From Thalassia testudinum (Eukaryota > Streptophyta > Magnoliopsida > Alismatales > Hydrocharitaceae): a DNA stretch of 64,000 nt. The notes under the pieces are model-generated. The model made no database searches. It worked only from the letters and a program-made list of their open reading frames with translations, and was not told the DNA's origin. The stretch is taken from positions 112,420,001-112,484,000 of the forward strand of contig JAZHRO010000013.1 of the NCBI GenBank assembly GCA_037157565.1, read 5' to 3'. This document shows, in pieces, positions 34,436 through 42,055 of the stretch (position 1 is its first letter; each line of letters opens with the position of its first letter). The position numbers were made by a program, and so were the translations under genes.

Positions 34436-35316
34436 TGATAGCGATTTCACGCAGTTTGTTAATTAAGTCGTTGTAAAGCGTAAAACCGATCAACTCTTAA
34501 ATTTATATTCCTAGATAGGGGAGTATCTAGGGTCGTCCAAGGAGGCCGAATGTTTGCAAAAGTGATTCTCTTGCTTGGAATACAAATCTCAACTTTCTTT
34601 TTAGTATTTTTCAATATGTCATTTTTTTGTTTTAAATTAAGACAACATGCGAAATGGTGGCGAGAAGGTGATTTACACTTCAATTTAAAATACTATTTCT
34701 AAGTGGCAAGTAGAGCCTCTCCCTAAGCTCACTCTAGGCAAGTGGAGGCCTAGAATAATTAGGGAGAGGGAGTGAAGAATGCTAAAAACAAGCAAGTAGA
34801 AATGCAAAATAGAAAATTGCAAAGAAGGCAACTTAGATTGATGAAAGGTGTTTTACAAAAAAAATCCTAGTAGAGGAATGCTTCTACTACTAGAAAAATT
34901 AAAATAAAGAAAAGCAAACACAAATCCTCTAGATAGATGGTGAAGAAGAGGGCTTCTTGCTCCAAGGTTGGTGGCTCCCAAGCTTGAAATGAATCCTTCA
35001 ACTCCTTCCTTGTTGTACTCCGCCAAGGTAATGTCCTCCAAGGCAAGCCCTAGGGGGCATATCCTAAGCTTCTCTCCAAGGGTGGACGTCCACCCTAGGT
35101 CCTTCTCCCTTGCCTGGCCGTCCTCCTTGAAGTGGAAGAGTCCTCCTCCTTGGTGTGGCCCAAGTTGAAGAGAGTGGGGAGAAGAAGGCACCAAAAGGGC
35201 TGGTGATGTGCCCCTTTAATCTCCTTCTCTACTCCTTCTTCTTGGCCGTTGGTATAGGTGGTTTAGGTAGTAAAATACACTAATGGAGGATGCCCCAAAA
35301 TGGTGGTAGGTGGGGG

Positions 35317-35327
35317 GTTTTTATAGA
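35317..35327 (-). promoter_or_regulatory. Candidate TATA box of LTR J
   Basis: The minus strand reads TTCTATAAAAACCCCCC. The GGCGCC palindromes lie 86 to 370 bp upstream of it in that orientation. Confidence 0.5.
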
Positions 35328-35412
35328 ATAGGAAGGGGGCTAAGGTGTCCCTTGAAATGGAGGGCCAAGATGAAGAGATGGAGGTGGTTAAAGATCCTAT
35401 GGCCAAGGTGAG

Positions 35413-35695
35413 TTGGCGCCACCTTAAGGGACCCCAAGGGGGTAGTTATGGGTGTTGACACCCCTTGATGTTGGCGCCAAAAAGGGTTCTAGAAGGTGGT
35501 CTAAGTTGGCACCAAGATGGATTCTAGGAGGGGTAGGTGGATGGCTAGGATGGCTTATGTGGGTAGGTGTAGGGTGGATTAAGGGCTGAAAGTTGGCGCC
35601 AATATAGAGGTGGTTAGGGGTAGTTTTTGGCGCCAACTTAAGGTGTCTTTTGGTGATGATAATGGGGTGAAGGGATGGCTAGGAAGTGGCGCCAA
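35413..35695. promoter_or_regulatory. Six TTGGCGCCAA-type palindromes
   Basis: Perfect copies at 35471-35480, 35593-35602 and 35627-35636. One-mismatch copies at 35413-35422 (last A to C), 35516-35525 (GGCACC) and 35686-35695 (first T to G). Two of the perfect sites are flanked by extra A/T to give TTTTTGGCGCC, which fits the plant E2F consensus TTTSGCGC. Binding is inference. Confidence 0.6.
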
Positions 35696-35788
35696 CTTGA
35701 GTAGGGTAGCTAGCTTAGGTAGGCTTAAGTTGGTGGAGCTAGCTAGGGTTGACTTTGAAGGTGGTGGATGGCCAAGGAGCATGTTGCA

Positions 35789-35823
35789 AGCTAAGCTAAG
35801 CTAAGCTAAGCTAGCTTAGCTAA
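35789..35823. repeat. AGCTA tandem repeat with a palindromic end
   Basis: Several AAGCT units run into AGCTAGCTTAGCT, giving a small self-complementary block at the U3 side of LTR J. More dispersed AGCTAG/CTTAGC copies follow up to 35995. Confidence 0.8.
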
Positions 35824-35989
35824 AGGTGGAGTAGAGGAGAGGGTGTTGGAGCTAGGGTTTGGAGGGAGGAGCTGAGGAGGAGAAGTCTGGAGCTGAAATT
35901 GGAGTTGGCTGCTGCTGAAGAGGTTGGCATGGAGCTACTCTAGCTGGCTTAGCTTGCTAGTTCTTTGCTAGTTGCTAAGCCAAGCTAAA

Positions 35990-36851
35990 GTCTTCTAGTC
36001 TGAGCTTTGAGGTAAATGGCCAGCGACTTAAACCTTATATTACTCTTTTAGATGGCCAGATTTTGGATGCACTTCAACTTGAGGAGCCTTAGCTCCTCCC
36101 ACACTCCTCCTCAGGTGATATTCCTCTATGTCTGCATTTTTCCAATGATGACATTATCAATCTTAGGCATGGGGAGGTATAACCTGAGGATGTTTATAGC
36201 ATTTATAAATATTTACATACATTTATAGCATTTATAAATACTTGCATACATTTAGGATAGTGATTTATAATTAAAAAAAAGAGAGAGAAGAAAAAGAAGA
36301 AAATCTTTTATTTTCTTGAGCTGAATTGGTTAGTCCCTAGTGAAAAAGTTATCAAGGAGGTGTCATTTAAGATTTTCTTTTTAAATTGTTTCTTAAGTTT
36401 AGAATCCAGTACAGTTACATTCTCTTGCACGTAGACTAGGTAATGGATCTTTGTAGAAAACCATTTTTAGTCTACTAAACCCTTGGACAATTAATAGGGA
36501 GTTCAGCATACTATCTTCTATTAGATCCATCTCATATTTGTGAGAAGAAAGTAGAGAGATTACTGGTACTCTAAGTCTAGTGTAAGGACTCTTAAGTTTT
36601 GGACAATTAGATAAGGATACCTCAGAGTTAGGCATAGTTTTCGCTTTCTGTTCCTGTGTGTGTACATTGTGTGAATTCTTAAGAGTCACAAAATAAGGCA
36701 AATATACAGAAATTGAGTCTTAATAAAACTATGACTATGGTGGATGGCTAAGACGTCCTTCATAGAGTCCTCGGCTGAAGGAGGGTAGTAGTATCAAAGG
36801 TCAGAAATATGTTTGTCCTATCCATTCCTTCCCGATGCCGAGAGTAGGCAC
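35990..36851 (+). mobile_element. Element H, internal piece 1 (3' non-coding region)
   Basis: It contains the second polypurine-like module (36143-36177: AATGATGACATTA, then TTAGGCATGGGGA) and a stretch (36730-36851) that aligns with the reverse complement of 3170-3270 in element A, ending gccgagagtaggcac. The copia element I interrupts it at 36851. No ORF of note is present. The start near 35990 is set by the loss of LTR-like sequence and is approximate. No 5' half of H is seen in the window. Confidence 0.65.
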
Positions 36852-38353
36852 TGTTGGTGCTAAAGCACCACGATCATTTATTTTGATGATAACAAAACAC
36901 GTGTTATTTAACATTTGCAATCTGAGTCCTAGATTTCAGGTCAATTGCAAATGTGGACGTGTTTAGACGGAGTTCGAGCTCGCATCCAGGACAGATTGGA
37001 GGAGCTTGACGGAAAACAGAGGAGGTTCGCGTGGAGCGAAAGATTGAAGATGGAAGGAAATGAAGAATATGATAGATTTCCTTCTTTTATACTTGTTGTT
37101 TTTTTCGTTTCTTTTGTTGCTCTTTATTTCCTTAGATATTTCATGTTAAAGAGCCTCAAAGTACCCTAACAGTAGTCCTAGGAACACCGGCACAACCCTA
37201 GGATACTTAGGTTTTCTGTAGAATACTTAGAAAACCAATATAGGGTTCAAACAACACTTCCAGAAGTCTAATTCCAAAATCAGACGTCTGATAAAGCATT
37301 TTAAGATGTCTTACTGTTGTTTCAGACGTCTGATAACTATTAGGCTGGAGTTAGTATTCTGTCTGATGAAATCAGACGTCCAGACATTAGTCCAGACGTC
37401 TTAGAAGACGTCTGATGAATTTGCCAGACATCTAATTAGTGGACCGTTGGCTGGCTTAGCAAACAGTCAAGAATATGACCGTTAGAGCCTTATCATACGT
37501 CCTTAGGTCTTTCCAGACGTCTGATAAATGACCGTTTTGCCTCGGCTGACCCAAAATCTCTTCTCAGAGATTTTCTAGCCGTTGCAACGTTTGGAAATCA
37601 ATTCCCACAGTAAAAGTAGGTTTCCAGACATCCAGACTTAGTGCCAGACGTCCTATATGTCGTCTGATGGACTTGCACAAAAACCCTGTTTAGATCTGAT
37701 TCAAGTCAGGGAGAAACCCGCATAGAATCAGACGTCTGACCTTGAAATCAGATGTCTTAAAGTGGCCTTCCAGACGTCTGATGCCAGAGTTAGACATCTG
37801 ATAAGCCTGTCAGAACAATGATTGTTCCTGATTTCGGCCTGATTCTCTTGGACTTTGTTCCCAACGGCTATAGAACCCTTTCTAAGCCTTCCAAAGCCTT
37901 CCTAAGGCCTCTATAAATAGAAGGGAACCCTTGCAACACAAGAGAAACACCTATACACACTTGGATACACCTAAGCAACATACTTTCCACTCTTTTGTGT
38001 CTCTCTTGCTCTCTAAGCTCAAGTTCTACATCTTGAGAGCATCATTCCCTTCGCGCACCCGCTCTCCCGCTGTTGTCTACGAGAGCGAAGTTGCGTCGTT
38101 GCGTGGCTCACGCACCCGCGTCATCGTCGACGCACTCCTTGCAAAGGGGAGTTTCCTTATTCCTATAGAAGCTTAGGTTTATTATTACTTTGTTGGCTCT
38201 ATAGGACTTGTTTCTTTTATCTTTGTTATTTTGTTGGGTATTCGCTTTGCGAATTCCCGTCTCCTTCGTGGGACAAAATCCTTCTCGTGGAGAGAAGGGG
38301 TTGAGGAACGCTACCCTCGTACTTGTAGCGTGGTTGTACTGAGGTGAAATCAT
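36852..38353 (+). repeat. 5' LTR of element I, lacking about 210 bp of U5
   Basis: It starts with a GGTGCTAAAGCACC inverted repeat and an ATCATTTATTTTGATGAT stretch. U3 (about 37270-37805) holds at least six AGACGTCT palindromes and several variants. TATAAATA is at 37912-37919. It matches the 3' LTR until about 38348, where the 3' LTR continues for another 210 bp (41354-41565) that are missing here. There are also small indels, for example 11 bp near 37945. Confidence 0.9.
37912..37919 (+). promoter_or_regulatory. TATA box of element I
   Basis: CTCTATAAATAGAAGGG. The copy in the 3' LTR is at 40925-40932. It lies 105 bp after the last ACGT palindrome. Confidence 0.75.
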
Positions 38354-38356
38354 ATT

Positions 38357-38371
38357 TGGTATCAGAGCAGG
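38357..38371 (+). other. Primer-binding site of element I (initiator tRNA-Met)
   Basis: TGGTATCAGAGCAGG complements the 3' end of plant initiator tRNA-Met, as is usual in Ty1/copia elements. Confidence 0.92.
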
Positions 38372-38409
38372 TTTTCCGCCGACAGGAGTAACATCCGTGG
38401 AAAGATCAC

Positions 38410-39555
38410 ATGGAGGGAAGCTGTTCCACAAGCAAAATTTCCGAGGGGCAGTCCACAACCCGTCTGCCCTACTTTGACGGGAACAACTACAGCTACTGGA
38501 AGCTGAGGGTGAAGACGTGGCTCCAAGCCATTGAATTCGAGGTATGGGGATGTTGCGAAACCCCATACGAGATCCCGAAGCGACCCCAAGGAGGCTACTC
38601 GCAGGTGCAGATTCTAGAGCTCTCACTCAACGCAAAGGCAATGAATGCCTTGTACTGCGCATTGAGTCCGAAGGAATTTGAACGAATCCAAGAGTGCACC
38701 ACCGCCCACGAGATATGGAGGAGGTTGGAAGGCACTCATGAGGATCCCAACTCGGAGGAAGAAGAGGAAAAAGAAGAAGAAACCGCTTGCTTTGGTTTCA
38801 TGGCCAGGGGAAGCAACTGTGACAGTGAAAGCGGAAGCGACGACAGCGACAATGAGGTAAATCTCGATCTTCAAGAAGCTTTTAATGAACTTTTTGAGAT
38901 TAGTAAATCACTTAAAATAGAAAACAAAAGCATGAAAAAGAATCTTAGTTTTCTTAAATCTGAAAATGATAGGTTAGAAATAAAACTTAAGGACATAGAA
39001 GCTAGTCCTAGAATTGATAACCTATTATTAGAAAATCAAGACCTCATCAATGAAAATAATAAATTGATTGAGGAAAATGATAGTCTAAAGTTAGAAATCT
39101 CTAATTTAAAGACTAAGATGAGTATTATAGAAAAAGAAATCGCATGTCTTAGGGAAAACTCCAACAAATTAATCAATAAAGTAGATAATTTTTATAGCCC
39201 TAAGGTTGAGAAAGGATCTCCATCAAGGAGACCCGCTAACAAATCCAGATCCAAGCCCACTTGGATACCGAAAAAAGAATTAGAATCTTGTTTTGTAGGG
39301 TTCAGGGATAATTACAACATAAACGACTGGACCTACAAGTTCAAGGCTGGTCAACTCGAGTTGGGAGAACCAAAGAGTAGACCAAGGAGGAGAACAAGAA
39401 GACCGACGAGACGGCGAACAAACGACGGACCCGCCGCACGTCGACCACCAGGTTGGAGACCGGCGCCGATGCCCGGGCCTCCAAGCTACGGATGGGAGCC
39501 CCATCCGATGTGGCATCCACCACCACCATTTGGGCCATTTTATTGGCCATGGTAG
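38410..39555 (+). CDS. gag: Rearranged gag protein of element I (381 aa, intact)
   Basis: The ORF is intact from ATG 38410, 39 bp after the primer site, to TAG at 39553-39555. Residues about 18-112 match the N-terminal copia gag domain (DUF4219/UBN2 type): RLPYFDGNNYSYWKLRV, then a WLQAIEFEVW block and an EIWRRLEGTHE end. The rest of the usual capsid domain and the CCHC knuckle are absent. There follow an acidic run (about 115-155), a long Asn/Glu/Lys/Leu-rich coiled coil (about 155-270), a basic Lys/Arg/Pro segment with Arg clusters (about 320-355), and a Pro/Trp/Gly/His-rich C terminus. The acidic-coiled-coil order resembles the C-terminal extension of Sirevirus gag. The basic tail could replace the knuckle in nucleic acid binding (inference). 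It is a likely particle protein that needs a helper polymerase. Confidence 0.85.
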   Translation: MEGSCSTSKISEGQSTTRLPYFDGNNYSYWKLRVKTWLQAIEFEVWGCCETPYEIPKRPQGGYSQVQILELSLNAKAMNALYCALSPKEFERIQECTTAHEIWRRLEGTHEDPNSEEEEEKEEETACFGFMARGSNCDSESGSDDSDNEVNLDLQEAFNELFEISKSLKIENKSMKKNLSFLKSENDRLEIKLKDIEASPRIDNLLLENQDLINENNKLIEENDSLKLEISNLKTKMSIIEKEIACLRENSNKLINKVDNFYSPKVEKGSPSRRPANKSRSKPTWIPKKELESCFVGFRDNYNINDWTYKFKAGQLELGEPKSRPRRRTRRPTRRRTNDGPAARRPPGWRPAPMPGPPSYGWEPHPMWHPPPPFGPFYWPW

Positions 39556-39876
39556 GTGAGGTAAAACCATTTACCCTATCTTTTTATCATAATCATTTAG
39601 ATAGGGGGAGTTAAAAAATGATGAGCTAATTGTCAATTTTTAAGGGGGAGATGTAAGGTAGCTAAATTTCCTTTAGTAAGGGGGAGAAAAATAATAGCTA
39701 TCTTGTTACAAAAAGGGGGAGAATATCACCTTTGTTAAAATAAACTCATAGAAGAGCATGTTTTAAGGGGGAGTTATAGGAAATTTAAAACCAATCAAAC
39801 CTTTTTGATAATGTCAAAAAGGGGGAGGATTTTTATGTATTATTTACGATTTTGTCATCATCAAAAAGGGGGAGAT
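39556..39876 (+). other. Array of polypurine tracts before the 3' LTR of element I
   Basis: Seven GGGGGAG-type tracts occur in 280 bp: about 39603 (AGGGGGAG), 39643, 39680, 39714, 39768, 39820 and the last at 39866-39875 directly before the LTR. Several begin AAAAAGGGGGAG. Multiple tandem polypurine tracts before the 3' LTR are a reported trait of Sireviruses. No ORF is present. Confidence 0.85.
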
Positions 39877-41565
39877 TGTTGGTGCTAAAGCACCACGATC
39901 ATTTATTTTGATGATAACAAAACACGTGTTATTTAACATTTGCAATTTGAGTCCTAGATTTCAGGTCAATTGCAAATGTGGACGTGTTTAGATGGAGTTC
40001 GAGCTCTCATCCAGGACGGATTGGAGGAGCTTGACGGAAAACAGAGGAGGTTCGCGTGGAGCGAAAGATTGAAGATGGAAGGAAATGAAGAATAGGATAG
40101 ATTTCCTTCTTTTGTACTTGTTGTTTTCTTCGTTTCTTTTGTTGCTCTTTATTTCCTTAGATATTTCATGTTAAAGAGCCTCAAAGTACCCTAACAGTAG
40201 TCCTAGGAACACCGGCACAACCCTAGGATACTTAGGTTTTCTGTAGAATACTTAGAAAACCAATATAGGGTTCAAACAGCACTTCCAGACGTCTAATTCC
40301 AAAATCAGACGTCTGATAAAGCATTTTAAGACATCTTACTGTTGTTTCAGACGTCTGATAACTATTAGGCTGGAGTTAGTATTCTGTCTGATGAAATCAG
40401 ACGTCCAGACATTAGTCCAGACGTCTGATGAATTTGCCAGATGTCTAATTAGTGGACCGTTAGCTGGCTTAGCAAATAGTCAAGAATATGACCGTTAGAG
40501 CCTTATCAGACGTCCTTAGGTCTTTCCAGACGTCTGATAAATGACCGTTTTGCCTCGACTGACCCAATATCTCTTCTCAGAGATTTTCTAGCCGTTGCAA
40601 CGTTTGGAAATCAATTCCCACAGTAAAAGTAGGTTTCCAGACGTTCAGACTTAGTGCCAGACGTCCTGTATGTCGTCTGATGGACTTGCACAAAAACCCT
40701 GTTTAGATCTGATTCAAGTCAGGGAGAAACCCGCATAGAATCAGACGTCTGACCTTGAAATCAGACGTCTTAAAGTGGCCTTCCAGACGTCTGATGCCAG
40801 AGTTAGACGTCTGATAAGCCTGTCAGAACAATGATTGTTCCTGATTTCGGCCTGATTCTCTTGGACTTTGTTCCCAACGGCTATAGAGCCCTTTCTAAGC
40901 CTTCCAAAGACTTCCTAAGGCCTCTATAAATAGAGGGGAACCCTTGCAACACAAATACACACTTGGATACACCTAAGCAACATACTTTCCACTCTTTTGT
41001 GTCTTTCTTGCTCTCTAAGCTCAAGTTCTATATCTTGAGAGCTAAATTCAGTTTGCGCACCCGCTCTCCCGCCGTTGTCTACGAGAGCGACGTAGCGCCA
41101 TCGCGTGGCACACGCACCGCGTCATCGTCGACGCACTCCTTGCAAAGGGGAGTTTCCTATTTCCTATAGAAGCTAGGTTTAATTATTTTGTTGGCTCTAT
41201 AGGACTATTGTTTATTTTTATCTTTGTCTTTTGGTTGGGTATTCGCTTTGCGAATTCCCGTCTCCTTCATGGGACAAAATCCTTCTCGTGGAGAGAAGGG
41301 GTTGAGGAACGCTACCCTCGTACTTGTAGCATGGTTGTACTGAGGTTGAATCACCCTCGTTTAAAGTGATTCATTTAGTGGATTTTGATCAACTTGGTTG
41401 ATCGGAAAATCCTAACTCGAGAGGGTTAGGTGGTGGTTTTCACCCGGTTTGGGTTTCCACCTAAAAATACCTGTGTACATTTTGTGATTGCTTATTTTTG
41501 TGATATTGCTTTATATATTCAATTCCGCAATTTTATTACGTCACCCCTCCTGGTAGGGAATTTCA
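39877..41565 (+). repeat. 3' LTR of element I (1689 bp)
   Basis: Full-length copy ending GGAATTTCA, the usual end of this Copia type. It carries the same U3 palindrome array (about 40285-40815), TATA box (40925-40932) and R region, plus the U5 part missing from the 5' LTR. The 86-bp section 41341-41440 contains a GTGATTCA/TTGATC-rich stretch. Confidence 0.92.
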
Positions 41566-42055
41566 GGTACTTCTACTAAATAAGTCACACAATATCCTCT
41601 TGACCATCATCATTCCTAATAATGCCTCATAAATAAAAGCCTGCATCGTGTTATGCTGATTTATGAAAAAAAAAAGAAAAAAAAAGAAAGAAAGATGGAA
41701 ATATTTTTATAAAGAAAAGGAGAAAAAGAAAAAAGAAAATAGTTCAAGCTTATAGTTTTATCTTCGTATCATTTTTTCATTATATGTTGATGTTTTTGAA
41801 GCAACAATATAAACACCGATTGCGATCCACCAAATATGACCCTTACCTACTTTTTAGTATTTCTGATAGCTCGAATACTTTCTGAGGTCCTCTAACTTAG
41901 TTGTAGCATTATTAGGAATTTAATTGAAGTGTGAATGCCATGTGAGGCCACTGAACAGTAAGTATATTTACAAAATCTGGTGAGATTTGTGATCTCAGAA
42001 AGAAGGAAAAGAGTGAGCATAAAGGAACACCAAGAGAGCATAGTTGTTTAGCCTC
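41566..42055 (+). mobile_element. Element H, internal piece 2 (3' non-coding region)
   Basis: 41571 onward continues the H sequence from 36851. The join gtaggcac + ttctactaaat aligns with reverse-complemented element A (gtaggcacttccaccaaat). The piece ends at 42055 with gcctc, the left duplication of element E. It contains CCACCAAATATGACC (41827), one of the repeated 3'-region motifs. No gene is seen. A-rich runs lie at 41666-41745. Confidence 0.75.

Larger units (their letters stand above)
34436..35985 (-). repeat. Probable LTR J with clustered GGCGCC palindromes
   Basis: It starts TGATAGCG at the break of the preceding LTR. A U5-like block (AGGGTCGTCCAAGGAGG, about 34530-34546) lies 100 bp in. 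A minus-strand TATA box (CTATAAAAACC, 35317-35327) lies 0.9 kb in. The right part, which would be U3, carries six TTGGCGCCAA-type palindromes (35413-35695) and an AGCTA repeat (35789-35823). The right edge is not defined. The ORFs at 34853-35804 are Pro/Ser/His-rich and unsupported as genes. It could instead be a different kind of repeat, because no partner LTR is in the window. Confidence 0.5.
36852..41565 (+). mobile_element. Element I: Copia-type TR-GAG non-autonomous retrotransposon (Sirevirus-like)
   Basis: LTRs at 36852-38353 and 39877-41565 begin TGTTGGTGC. The flanks ggcac (36847-36851) and ggtac (41566-41570) form a 5-bp duplication with one C/T difference. An initiator tRNA-Met primer site and a GGGGGAGA polypurine tract give plus orientation. 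The internal region is only 1.5 kb and holds one intact ORF, a rearranged gag, and no protease, integrase or reverse transcriptase. This fits the TR-GAG class and would need enzymes from a full-length relative, none of which is in this window. It sits in the 3' region of H. Confidence 0.9.

Noticed and set aside
34444..34448. atttc as the right target duplication of the third A-type LTR (with 32266-32270)
   Set aside because: It would force the LTR to end in GCG, not CA, and to include 8 bases unlike the A LTR ends. A 5-mer match is likely by chance.
37270..37805. Repeated palindromes considered as a CRISPR array
   Set aside because: Spacing is irregular, the units are 8-12 bp, and the region is U3 of a plant Copia LTR. 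The same array is in the other LTR.
38357..38371. tRNA-Met-like string considered as a tRNA gene
   Set aside because: Only the 3'-end complement is present, at the position of a primer-binding site. There is no cloverleaf.
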